Shown here: in pieces, positions 27,341 to 35,134 of the stretch | Layout: each line of letters starts with the position of its first letter | How positions within the stretch are numbered: position 1 is the first letter of the stretch | Assembly (NCBI GenBank): GCA_903940225.1 | Contig: CAJAKC010000007.1 | Span: forward strand, 1 to 64,000 | Origin: an uncultured Microbacteriaceae bacterium | Lineage (GTDB): Bacteria > Actinomycetota > Actinomycetes > Actinomycetales > Microbacteriaceae | DNA: 64,000 nt | Direction: 5' to 3' | Notes under the pieces: generated by a model | Databases searched by the model: none | What the model was told of the DNA's origin: nothing | Seen by the model: only the letters and a program-made list of their open reading frames with translations | Program-made: the position numbers and the translations under genes

Positions 27341-28165
27341 ATGCTCGCAAACTTCCTCATCGGACTTCGCGAAGGACTCGAAGCGAGTCTCATCGTCGGA
27401 ATTCTCATCGCATTCGCGGTTCGGTCCAATCGTCGCCACGTCATCCCCACCATTTGGGGAGGAGTCGCCGCGGCGATTGCGTTGTCGGCAGCGACCGGCG
27501 CGTTCCTGCTCTTCGGACTCGGTGAGGCCGGTGAAGACTTTGAGCCAATCTTGTCTGGCGCGCTATCTGTCCTCGCCGCCGGGTTGATCACGTGGATGGT
27601 TTTCTGGATGGCGAAAACCGCACGAAACCTAAAGAGTGCGCTCGAAGGAAGCCTGGAAAACAGTTTCGGACGCAATTCTTTCGCTGTTGCACTCGTCGCC
27701 TTTTTTGCCGTCGCACGTGAGGGAGTTGAAACGGCGCTCTTCATGTGGGCGTCCGTCAAGGCGTCGGGCGAATCGGTGGCAGCAACCGCAGTCGTCATTT
27801 TGGGAATTCTTGTCGCGACTGGGCTCGGTTGGCTCTTCTATCGAGGTGCCTTGACGCTAAACCTGCGCGTGTTCTTCCAATGGACCGGTGCCGCCCTGAT
27901 TCTCGTCGCCGCCGGAATTCTTGCCTATGGAGTTCACGAATTCCAAGAGGTCGGGCTCCTGCCCGAAACCGCGATCGTGTACGACGCGTCTGCGCTTCTC
28001 GGGCATGACACCATTGTCGGCTCGCTGTTGTATGGTCTGTTCAGCTACCGGCCGAATCCCACCGTGCTGGAAATTGCGGTGTGGTTCGCCTACGCCTTGC
28101 CGGTGATGACGGCCTTTGTTCGCGGGCACGTCCTCGCTCGGCGACCATCACCCGCTACGCCGTAA
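27341..28165 (+). CDS. efeU: EfeU/FTR1-family iron permease
   Basis: A 274-residue membrane protein with about seven helices. The two REXXE iron-binding signatures are in FLIGLREGLEASLIVG near residue 9 and FFAVAREGVETALFMW near 127. These glutamates coordinate iron in yeast FTR1 and E. coli EfeU. ATG at 27341 follows GGAG by about seven bases. The periplasmic partners EfeO and EfeB, normally next to efeU, are absent; the next gene is a phospholipid synthase with its own apparent promoter. The iron box upstream supports the assignment. Confidence 0.9.
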   Translation: MLANFLIGLREGLEASLIVGILIAFAVRSNRRHVIPTIWGGVAAAIALSAATGAFLLFGLGEAGEDFEPILSGALSVLAAGLITWMVFWMAKTARNLKSALEGSLENSFGRNSFAVALVAFFAVAREGVETALFMWASVKASGESVAATAVVILGILVATGLGWLFYRGALTLNLRVFFQWTGAALILVAAGILAYGVHEFQEVGLLPETAIVYDASALLGHDTIVGSLLYGLFSYRPNPTVLEIAVWFAYALPVMTAFVRGHVLARRPSPATP

Positions 28166-28220
28166 TGCGCTTGAGGAGCTAGCGCACGCAGCACCTCTGT
28201 TTGTGATTGAACTGTGCGAG

Positions 28221-28226
28221 TACACT
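28221..28226 (+). promoter_or_regulatory. Possible -10 of a leaderless pgsA-like transcript
   Basis: TACACT ends seven bases before the ATG at 28234 and there is no Shine-Dalgarno sequence between them. The -35 side is weak (TGTTTG-like, 17 bases upstream). Spacing is that of actinobacterial leaderless genes. Confidence 0.4.
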
Positions 28227-28233
28227 CGCTGAT

Positions 28234-28821
28234 ATGACACGCACGGGACTGGACCGCATCTGGACTGTCCCTAACGCCATTTCGTTTCTCCGACTTGCGT
28301 GCGTCCCGCTGTTTTATTGGCTCCTCGTTACCGGGCAAGATGGGCCGGCACTGACGGTTCTCATCATCGCCACGGCCAGTGACTTCGTTGACGGTTACAT
28401 CGCCCGCACGTTCAACCAGGTCACTACTCTCGGCGCGTTGCTTGACCCAGCGTCCGACAGGTTGTTTATTGCGGCGAGTGTTGTCGGTCTTGCGGTCCGC
28501 GGGATGATCCCCATCCCTCTACTTGTGGCGATTATGGCGCGCGACGTGCTTTTGCTCACCGTCGTTCTCGTGCGTGGGGTTCGAGTCAGGGACTTTCCGC
28601 GGGTCAATCTCGTTGGCAAGACGGCGACGTTTGTCCTCTTTGTTGCGTTTCCCGTGATCGTGCTTAGCCATGTCATGCCGTCCGCTGCGATTTCACTCGC
28701 CGTGATCGGTTGGGTTTTGGGGTCGTCGGGCGCGGTCCTGTATTGGGTTGCTGGATTCACGTATTTGCCCGCTCTCGCGCGCGTGCCGGCCCGTCGCGCT
28801 CGACTACTAAAGCGAATATAG
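28234..28821 (+). CDS. CDP-alcohol phosphatidyltransferase
   Basis: A 195-residue membrane enzyme that swaps CMP of CDP-diacylglycerol for a polyol. The family signature is complete: DFVDGYIAR near residue 50 and LGALLDPASDRL near 70, matching the pattern DGxxAR then GxxxDxxxD. About five to six hydrophobic helices are present. Its place near garA and ftsR recalls pgsA2 of mycobacteria (memory of Rv1822), but the product could be phosphatidylglycerophosphate, cardiolipin or an inositol lipid; no gene symbol is given. The C-terminus is basic (ARRARLLKRI). Confidence 0.88.
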   Translation: MTRTGLDRIWTVPNAISFLRLACVPLFYWLLVTGQDGPALTVLIIATASDFVDGYIARTFNQVTTLGALLDPASDRLFIAASVVGLAVRGMIPIPLLVAIMARDVLLLTVVLVRGVRVRDFPRVNLVGKTATFVLFVAFPVIVLSHVMPSAAISLAVIGWVLGSSGAVLYWVAGFTYLPALARVPARRARLLKRI

Positions 28822-28838
28822 TTGTGAGCGGAGGAACG

Positions 28839-29276
28839 ATGAATCACGACGGCGACGATAACGGGACCGAGCAATTCGGTCGCGATTTTGCCGCTCGCCT
28901 TGCCGAACTCGAGGAATCCGCCTCTGCCGAAGAGCTCGCGGCGATTGCCGCCCTTCCGTCGGGTAGTGCTTTGCTCATTGTTCGCCGCGGCCCGACCGTC
29001 GGTGCCCGCTTTCTGCTCGACTCGAACGTGACTATTGCTGGTCGGCACCCGGACGCCGAAATCTTTTTGGATGATGTCACCGTGTCCCGTCGTCACGCCG
29101 AAATTGTTCGCGCCGTCGGCGCGTTCACGATCCGCGATCTCGATTCACTCAACGGCACCTATCTCGACGGCGAACGCGTTTCTGACGGCAACCTGGTCGA
29201 CGGGTCCGAGGTCCAAATTGGCAAATACCGCATGACCTTCTTTGCTTCTCGCCACGACCTCCCCGCAGGGGGTTAG
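28839..29276 (+). CDS. garA: FHA-domain regulator, GarA/OdhI-like
   Basis: A 145-residue cytosolic protein. The FHA domain covers residues about 45-140, with GRHPDAEIFLDDVTVSRRHA and LDSLNGTYLDGERV supplying the phosphothreonine-binding residues. GarA and OdhI bind and inhibit 2-oxoglutarate dehydrogenase and regulate glutamate metabolism until phosphorylated. In GarA the N-terminal motif is ETTSVFRADF with two kinase sites. Here the aligned stretch appears to be NGTEQFGRDF, so only the second threonine is kept (alignment by eye). ATG at 28839 is chosen because GGAGG lies five bases upstream. The ftsR gene follows after two bases. Confidence 0.88.
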   Translation: MNHDGDDNGTEQFGRDFAARLAELEESASAEELAAIAALPSGSALLIVRRGPTVGARFLLDSNVTIAGRHPDAEIFLDDVTVSRRHAEIVRAVGAFTIRDLDSLNGTYLDGERVSDGNLVDGSEVQIGKYRMTFFASRHDLPAGG

Positions 29277-29278
29277 GC

Positions 29279-29968
29279 ATGGGCGCACTTTCTGCCGAGT
29301 CAACCCCGATAGGCCAATCGATTGGTCAGGTACTCACGCAACTGAGAATTCAGTTCCCGGACCTCACCTCGACGAAACTGCGGTACCTCGAAGACGAGGG
29401 ACTCATCAGTCCAACTCGCCTTTCGAGCGGATACCGCTCGTACGCCCCGAACGATGTGGCCCGCATCCGCATGGTTCTGACGCTGCAGCGCGACCACTTC
29501 CTCCCGCTGAAGGTCATTCAAGGGATCCTCGCAGACGTTGACGCGGGAAAGAAGCCGGCTCTTCCCAGCGGCACCGAACTGACGGTTGAATCAATGTTGT
29601 CGATTGACGTGCGCTACACCCGAACCGAGCTACTTGCGAAAACGGGTGCGCCGGCAACGCTGCTCAACGACGCCGTTTCAATGGGCTTGGTTCAGCCTGC
29701 CGATGTTTACGGCGAAGAGACGCTGACGATTCTTGCTGCGCTCGTGGAGCTCAAAAAGTCCGGACTTGAGCCGCGACACTTGCGCTCACTGAAACTTCAA
29801 GCGGAGAAGGATGCTGCAACGCTGCGAAATGTCATCCTTCCGGTAGCGAAGAGTTCGAGTAGAGTAGGGCGACAGAAGGCAATCGACATGGCTCGCGACC
29901 TCGCAGTGAATCTGGAAAAAGTACGACTCGGTGTGATGATGAGGTCGGTCGAGGAGTCAATCGACTAA
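29279..29968 (+). CDS. ftsR: MerR-family regulator FtsR
   Basis: A 229-residue transcription factor. The MerR DNA-binding helix-turn-helix lies at residues 14-70: IGQVLTQLRIQFPDLTSTKL and RYLEDEGLISPTRLSSGYR. An effector-like domain follows with a helical region near 150-210. FtsR activates ftsZ in corynebacteria, and the gene order GarA then this protein is conserved in actinobacteria. A target here could be the 143-base gap upstream of ftsZ at 55351, but no binding site was identified. No metal-binding Cys cluster was seen. Confidence 0.9.
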   Translation: MGALSAESTPIGQSIGQVLTQLRIQFPDLTSTKLRYLEDEGLISPTRLSSGYRSYAPNDVARIRMVLTLQRDHFLPLKVIQGILADVDAGKKPALPSGTELTVESMLSIDVRYTRTELLAKTGAPATLLNDAVSMGLVQPADVYGEETLTILAALVELKKSGLEPRHLRSLKLQAEKDAATLRNVILPVAKSSSRVGRQKAIDMARDLAVNLEKVRLGVMMRSVEESID

Positions 29969-30061
29969 CGCGACACGCCCAGAGCGTTTCGCAGCCAGTG
30001 GCGAATTCGTCACTAAAGTGGAGACATTAACGCTCAAGTAGAAGGTGAAGGTTGGTGCAGA

Positions 30062-30562
30062 ATGACTGACATGACGCAGAACCTCGGAAACGCAACCGAA
30101 GGCTACCGCGGACTCGTTGCCGCCAAGGCTTCGGGGATTTCGTATCGCCAACTTGACTATTGGGCGCGAACGGAACTCGTCGCACCGACGGTTCAAAATG
30201 CGACCGGCTCTGGCTCTCAGCGACTGTACTCCTTCCGCGACATCCTCGTGTTAAAGCTGGTTAAGCGACTCCTAGACACGGGAATCTCGTTGCAGCAAAT
30301 CCGCATCGCCGTTGACCAGTTGCGCACGGCCGGAATTGATGACCTCACCGGTACAACACTGATGAGTGACGGAGCATCCGTCTACCTCTGCACGTCGAGC
30401 GACCAGGTCATTGACCTCGTCAATCGCGGTCAAGGAGTTTTCGGGATCGCTGTGGGTGCTGTCCTGCGCGAAGTAGAGACGACACTGATCGAATTCGACA
30501 CGGCCCCCGTTGCCGCGGTACTCGATGAGCTTGCCGCGAAGCGCGCCAGCCGCGCGTCCTAA
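30062..30562 (+). CDS. Second MerR-family regulator (Rv1830-like)
   Basis: A 166-residue protein. The MerR-like winged helix spans residues about 14-80 (GISYRQLDYWARTELVAPTV, then RLYSFRDILVLKLVKRLLD), and a short C-terminal domain follows. In mycobacteria a bifunctional nuclease gene lies between the two MerR genes, but here they are separated only by 93 noncoding bases. A ribosome-binding run GAAGGTGAAGG precedes the ATG. The target genes are unknown. The stop codon overlaps that of the convergent ParA-like gene. Confidence 0.88.
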   Translation: MTDMTQNLGNATEGYRGLVAAKASGISYRQLDYWARTELVAPTVQNATGSGSQRLYSFRDILVLKLVKRLLDTGISLQQIRIAVDQLRTAGIDDLTGTTLMSDGASVYLCTSSDQVIDLVNRGQGVFGIAVGAVLREVETTLIEFDTAPVAAVLDELAAKRASRAS

Positions 30563-31344
30563 ATGCGGTTGTGCACGACGATCTGACGAAGCAAGACGTC
30601 AAACTTCTGCGCAAGGCCCTGGGCCAGATCTCCCGGCCAGCGGTGAATAGGTGATGCCGCACCTGTCGCTTGTTGCATCGTCAGAGTTTCGTCGACAGTG
30701 GGCGTGAGGAGATACTCACCGAACAGTTGCTGCATCTCGTTCATTCGGAATAGATGTTCACGGCTGTCGGATCGGTAGCGATTGATAATCACACCCGCTG
30801 TTCGCAATCGAGGTGACACGCTCTGCCGCATGGATTCGAGCGCGAGAAGTGTGCGGTGAACAGCGGTCACGGAAAAGAGTCCCGGTTCCGCAACAATGGC
30901 GACGGCGTCCGATGCCGTCCACGCAGTCTGCGTGAGCGCGTTGAACGACGGAGGGCAGTCGATCAGCACAAGGTCGTAATTCTTTTCGACGAGCACGAGT
31001 GCCTCCTCGAGACGCCACAGTTCGTTTTTCGCCGGGTTCGGAACATCGTGGTTTGACGCCGCTTGCGAGCCCATCAACACATCGACGGTGACATCGCCGG
31101 ATTCGGTCCAGGAACTCGGCGCAATGGCCAGGCGAACATTCCTTTTTGTTGCCGCCTTGAGGACCGTGTCAATTGTGTAGCCGTGGGTTGAGCGCGAGGC
31201 GAGCGCTGCGGAAACGTCGGACTGCGGGTCCATGTCAATGATGAGGACGCGCGAGCCTTGAGCAAATGCGGCAGACGCCAAGCCGAGGGTGATCGTGGTC
31301 TTTCCGACCCCGCCCTTTAGCGAACTGACGCTAACTACCTTCAC
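30559..31344 (-). CDS. ParA-family ATPase, orphan
   Basis: A 261-residue deviant Walker ATPase starting at GTG 31344 with VKVVSVSSLKGGVGKTTITL. The A' motif is LIIDMDPQSDVSAAL and the Walker B-like segment is DLVLIDCPPSFNALTQTAW. The rest has the usual ParA pattern without a ParB-like partner or a centromere array nearby. A -10-like TAATGT sits seven bases upstream of the GTG, suggesting a leaderless mRNA. It is oriented divergently from a MinD-like gene and may position a cell structure or a cargo rather than DNA; no specific role is claimed. Confidence 0.82.
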   Translation of the reverse strand: MKVVSVSSLKGGVGKTTITLGLASAAFAQGSRVLIIDMDPQSDVSAALASRSTHGYTIDTVLKAATKRNVRLAIAPSSWTESGDVTVDVLMGSQAASNHDVPNPAKNELWRLEEALVLVEKNYDLVLIDCPPSFNALTQTAWTASDAVAIVAEPGLFSVTAVHRTLLALESMRQSVSPRLRTAGVIINRYRSDSREHLFRMNEMQQLFGEYLLTPTVDETLTMQQATGAASPIHRWPGDLAQGLAQKFDVLLRQIVVHNRI

Positions 31345-31423
31345 TCTGACTACATTAGCCGTCAAGTAGGCTGGAAGTCTTGATTCCGCCTGCGACGGCC
31401 CAAGGGTAAAGTGAACGGGAATC

Positions 31424-31516
31424 ATGTTTCGCAAAATTCTTATCTCAATCCCCGCGACGCACCAGGTGGAGCCCGGTGATTTGCTCGTTGTGCTCGAGCC
31501 TCGCGCCACCGCCTAA
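31424..31516 (+). CDS. Possible 30-aa small protein
   Basis: A 31-codon reading frame (ATG 31424, stop TAA 31514) in the gap between the divergent ParA-like and MinD-like genes. The product is MFRKILISIPATHQ followed by a segment with EPGDLLVVLEPRATA. The last part recalls the C-terminal strand of biotinyl or lipoyl domains (GDxLVVLE), so it could be a remnant of a carrier protein or a new microprotein. A GGGA lies about six bases upstream. A -10-like TAAAGT is at about 31407-31412. Evidence is positional and weak. Confidence 0.35.
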   Translation: MFRKILISIPATHQVEPGDLLVVLEPRATA

Positions 31517-31567
31517 ACGTTTTCGGCTAGAATAATGATTCGTGTTCGCACGGTGAAGGAGTCACAG

Positions 31568-32707
31568 TTGGTAGAACGCAAAAAGACGACGAAAAAAGTC
31601 AGCGCACCCGTCGCCAAAGTTCCCACCGAACCGACTGAGGTGGATATCCCCGCGACCGAAGTCACGCCCGATTCGATTGATCTTTCCGTTCCCGAGTTTT
31701 CTATCCCGATTTCGGCCACCTCCGACGGTGAGGAAATGTACCTGCGGCGTCACACTGGTGTGGCTGACGCTCCAGAGCCGACGGCTCTTCTGACGGACGA
31801 GCGACTCCTCGACATCAAGGTAAAGCGGTTGGCGCCCGAAGGGTTTTGGCAGGAGTTCGTTTATGCCATCACGTTCCACACCGTCCACCTCGGCGATTCT
31901 CGAAGGGCGAGCGCGCGCAAGGCAATCGACGCTCGCATCGCAAGCCCGCTGGTTGGCGATGCCCGATTCGTTCCCGTCCTGACCCGAAAGGGTGGCGTTG
32001 GAAAGACGACGACTACCGTGTTGCTGGGAATGGCTCTGGCCCGAATCAGAGAAGACCGTGTCATTGCCATCGATGCCAACCCCGACCGCGGAACCCTCGC
32101 CGACCGAATCCAACGCGAGACGCGCGACACGATCCGTTCGGTCGTCGCGAAAGCGCCGGCGATTAATTCGTTCAGTGAATTCGCCAAGTACGTCAGCCAC
32201 GACGTGACCCGCCTCCACGTGCTCGCGTCGGATTCCGACCCGCTCATTTCGCAGTCTTTCGATGAATTTGATTACAACATCGTCGCCGACATCACGTCGC
32301 GCTACTACTCGATTGTGCTCACCGACTGCGGTACCGGAATCGTCAACTCTGTTATGAGGCCGATTCTGCAGCGAGCAGACGGACTGGTCATCGTGTCGGG
32401 TGGCTCTGTCGACGAAGCCCGACTCGCGTCAGAAACGCTCACGTGGCTTGAATCCAACGGCCACGCAGAACTCGTCGCGAATTCAATCGTCGTTATCAAC
32501 ACGGCGACGCAAAACACGGTCCTGGTCAAACTCGACGAGATCGAGAACCACTTCCGCTCGCGCGTTCGTGATGTTGTTCGTATTCCTTACGACGCGCACA
32601 TTGCTGCCGGTTCGGTCATTACCTGGGACAAACTGAGCAAGCTCACTCGCGATTCGGCGAGCCTCCTCGCGGGTCTCGTCGCCGAGGGACTTCCCTCCAC
32701 CAAGTAA
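31568..32707 (+). CDS. MinD/ParA-like ATPase with disordered N-terminal arm
   Basis: A 379-residue protein. Residues 1-60 are proline-, threonine- and lysine-rich and look disordered. The P-loop is VPVLTRKGGVGKTTTTVLLG near residue 137, with the A' motif AIDANPDRGTLADRI and a Walker B-like VLTDCGTGIVNSVM near 255. TTG at 31568 is chosen because AAGGAG lies about seven bases upstream; earlier in-frame starts lack one. Proteins of this sort occur widely in actinobacteria without a known partner. It overlaps the peptide deformylase gene by one base (TAATG), so it is coupled to it. Confidence 0.8.
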   Translation: MVERKKTTKKVSAPVAKVPTEPTEVDIPATEVTPDSIDLSVPEFSIPISATSDGEEMYLRRHTGVADAPEPTALLTDERLLDIKVKRLAPEGFWQEFVYAITFHTVHLGDSRRASARKAIDARIASPLVGDARFVPVLTRKGGVGKTTTTVLLGMALARIREDRVIAIDANPDRGTLADRIQRETRDTIRSVVAKAPAINSFSEFAKYVSHDVTRLHVLASDSDPLISQSFDEFDYNIVADITSRYYSIVLTDCGTGIVNSVMRPILQRADGLVIVSGGSVDEARLASETLTWLESNGHAELVANSIVVINTATQNTVLVKLDEIENHFRSRVRDVVRIPYDAHIAAGSVITWDKLSKLTRDSASLLAGLVAEGLPSTK

Positions 32708-33204
32708 TGGCCGTTCGCGAGATTCGACTGTTCGGCGATCCCGTTCTGCGCAGCGCAACGGATCCGATCGATTCGGTCAACGACTCCGTGCACGCGCTAG
32801 TGAGAGACCTGTTGGACACCGTTGCGCTTGCAGGGCGGGCGGGCGTTGCCGCGAACCAAATCGGCGTCGGGCGTCGCGCATTCAGCTTCAACATCGATGG
32901 TCGACTGGGATACATTCTCAACCCCGTGCTGGCGGAAACGCGCGGTGAGCCAGCACTGGTCGACGAGGCGTGCCTGTCAGTGCCGGGGTTTGGTTACCCG
33001 CGACTTCGATACCCCTGGGCGCGCGTCACGGGAACAAATTTGGCCGGTGAGCCAATCGAACTTTCCGGTGACGGACTGATGGCGCAGGCTCTGCAACATG
33101 AAACGGACCATCTTGATGGTCGCGTTTACGTCGAAGGTCTCGACCCTCTAACCAAACGTCAGGCGATGCGCGAGATTCGCGAATCCGACTGGTTCCAGCG
33201 CTAG
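32707..33204 (+). CDS. def: Peptide deformylase
   Basis: A 165-residue metalloenzyme that removes the formyl group from nascent N-termini. Motif III is intact as ALQHETDHLDG near residue 130, with both His ligands and the catalytic Glu. Motif II reads DEACLSVPGF in place of EGCLS, keeping the Cys ligand. Motif I reads RAGVAANQIGVG in place of GxGLAAPQ. The residues that do the chemistry are therefore present, with unusual substitutions around them. It follows the MinD-like gene with a one-base overlap and shares its CTAG stop with the convergent acyl-CoA ligase. Confidence 0.93.
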   Translation: MAVREIRLFGDPVLRSATDPIDSVNDSVHALVRDLLDTVALAGRAGVAANQIGVGRRAFSFNIDGRLGYILNPVLAETRGEPALVDEACLSVPGFGYPRLRYPWARVTGTNLAGEPIELSGDGLMAQALQHETDHLDGRVYVEGLDPLTKRQAMREIRESDWFQR

Positions 33205-35030
33205 GCGCCCAGGCTCAGTCCCTTGGTGTCCGGATTGTTGTCGTAAATTCCCTCGATTTCAGCCGCGAAATCTTGAACGATGACGTGTCTCTTTATGCTC
33301 AGCTTTGGCGTGAGGTGGCCACTCGCCTCGGTGAACTCAAGGGGGAGCACAATGAACTTTCGGATGGATTCGGCGCGCGACACTTTTGCGTTAGCGCGGT
33401 CGACGGCCGTTTGAATCTCTGCGAGAACCGCCGGGTGCGCTCCTGCTTGTTCGAGTGACATTTCGGGATCGAGCTTGTTGTTCGCCAACCACACGGGCAA
33501 CATTTCCGAGTCCAACGTGACGATCGCGGCGACGTACGGGCGATTGTCTCCGACGACAACGCACTGCCCGACGAGCGGGTTGGCGCGAATCGGATCTTCG
33601 AGGACAGCCGGTGCGACGTTCTTTCCGCCCGCGGTGACGATGATTTCCTTCTTGCGCCCGGTGATGATCAGGTAACCGTCTTCGTCGATTGTGCCGATGT
33701 CACCGGTTCGGAACCAGCCCTTGTCGAAGGTCTCTTTTGTTGCTTTCTCGTTGTGCCAGTATCCCTGGAACACGTTGACGCCCTTTGCGAGAATTTCACC
33801 GTCGGCGGCGATTTTCGCACTCACGCCCGGAACCACAGGACCGACAGTCCCAATCTTGAACTTCTGTGGGACGTTGATGGAAATCGGTGCGGTCGTTTCG
33901 GTCAGTCCGTAGCCTTCGAGCACCCGGATGCCGAGTGCACGGTAGAAGTGACCGAGTCGCATTCCGAGAGGCGCTGATCCGCTGATCGCATAGACCACGT
34001 TCCCACCCATCGCTGCGCGCAACTTTGACAAGACAAGTTTGTCTAGTGCCATGAACTGAATTCGAAGGCCGAGCGGAACCTTGCCTGCATCGAGTGCCTT
34101 CGAATAGGCGATTGCCGTGTGGGCCGCGAGACGGAAAATCTTTCCCTTCCCGCCCGCTTCGGCCTTCTGCTCGGCAGAGTTGTAGACCTTTTCGAATACA
34201 CGAGGTACTGCCAGGAGGAAGGTCGGCTTGAACGATGCGAGGGCGGGGAGCAGGAACTTGGTGTCGGGTTGGTGCCCGACGCGAACACCTGCGTGGATAC
34301 AGAGGATGGAAACGACTCGCGCAAAAATGTGCGCGGTTGTAATGAACAGCAGTGTCGAAGCGCCTGGAGTGAGAACGACTTCTTCCATCCAGATGGTCGA
34401 GCTCGCGATGGTGTCGACAAAATTCGCGTGCGTGAGGACGCACCCCTTCGGGCTTCCTGTCGTGCCCGATGTGTAGAGCAGCGTCGCGATGTCCTCGCCC
34501 TTTGCCAGGTTTCGGCGCTTGTGGACTTCGGCGTCGCTAATCGACTTGCCCGATTCAATAAGCTTGTCTATGTCGCCGTGGCCCAACTGCCACACGGATT
34601 TAATCCCGGGTACATCCGACCGTACTTCGTCGAATCGAGTGAACTGTTCGGCCGTATCAACAATGAGCGCGACGGAACCGGAGTCGGAGAGGATGTACGC
34701 AATCTGGCTCGGCGACGACGTCTCGTAAATGGGCACGAGAATGGCACCGGCATAGAACATTGCGAAGTCGACGAGTGACCATTCGAATTTCGTTGCGCAG
34801 ATGAAGCCGACCTTGTCGCCGGGCTTGATGCCTGCATCAATGAAGCCCTTCGCGAGGGCCACGACGCGATGACGGAATTCCGCGGTGGTCATCGGATCCC
34901 AGCCGCCATCCTGGCGCGGAATACCAAACGTCACGTGGTCGGGGTGGCTGTTGTATCGCTCTTCGAGGAAGTCTGAAATCGTCCGTGCTGGGTCATGGGG
35001 GACAATGAGGGGGTTTGTTGTCTCAATCAC
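33201..35030 (-). CDS. Long-chain acyl-CoA ligase, FadD15-like
   Basis: A 609-residue AMP-forming ligase that activates fatty acids with ATP and CoA. The phosphate loop is ATLLYTSGTTGSPKGC near residue 190. LEGYGLTETTAPISINV lies near 370, GWFRTGDIGTIDEDGYL near 440, and the hinge is TGRKKEIIVTAGGKNV near 460. The N-terminus starts MIETTNPLIVPHDPARTISD. It is likely soluble or membrane-peripheral. The neighbourhood (acyltransferase, DAHP synthase, kinase, polyprenyl synthase) matches the fadD15-to-mraZ region of mycobacteria as I recall it. Confidence 0.93.
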   Translation of the reverse strand: MIETTNPLIVPHDPARTISDFLEERYNSHPDHVTFGIPRQDGGWDPMTTAEFRHRVVALAKGFIDAGIKPGDKVGFICATKFEWSLVDFAMFYAGAILVPIYETSSPSQIAYILSDSGSVALIVDTAEQFTRFDEVRSDVPGIKSVWQLGHGDIDKLIESGKSISDAEVHKRRNLAKGEDIATLLYTSGTTGSPKGCVLTHANFVDTIASSTIWMEEVVLTPGASTLLFITTAHIFARVVSILCIHAGVRVGHQPDTKFLLPALASFKPTFLLAVPRVFEKVYNSAEQKAEAGGKGKIFRLAAHTAIAYSKALDAGKVPLGLRIQFMALDKLVLSKLRAAMGGNVVYAISGSAPLGMRLGHFYRALGIRVLEGYGLTETTAPISINVPQKFKIGTVGPVVPGVSAKIAADGEILAKGVNVFQGYWHNEKATKETFDKGWFRTGDIGTIDEDGYLIITGRKKEIIVTAGGKNVAPAVLEDPIRANPLVGQCVVVGDNRPYVAAIVTLDSEMLPVWLANNKLDPEMSLEQAGAHPAVLAEIQTAVDRANAKVSRAESIRKFIVLPLEFTEASGHLTPKLSIKRHVIVQDFAAEIEGIYDNNPDTKGLSLGA

Positions 35031-35122
35031 GGGGACTCCTTCGTCGCGCAGGTAATTTTGACTACTCTACTTGTCCTTCCTGTGTTTAAGTGAACGTTTA
35101 TTCGAAAAGTTTTCCAGCAGAC

Positions 35123-35128
35123 TATGCT
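35123..35128 (+). promoter_or_regulatory. Possible -10 of a leaderless plsC-like transcript
   Basis: TATGCT lies six bases before GTG 35135, and no ribosome-binding site is found upstream of that codon. TTCGAA at 35101 is the best, but weak, -35 candidate. The spacing supports a leaderless start and helps choose GTG 35135 over GTG 35090. Confidence 0.4.
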
Positions 35129-35134
35129 TTCGAC

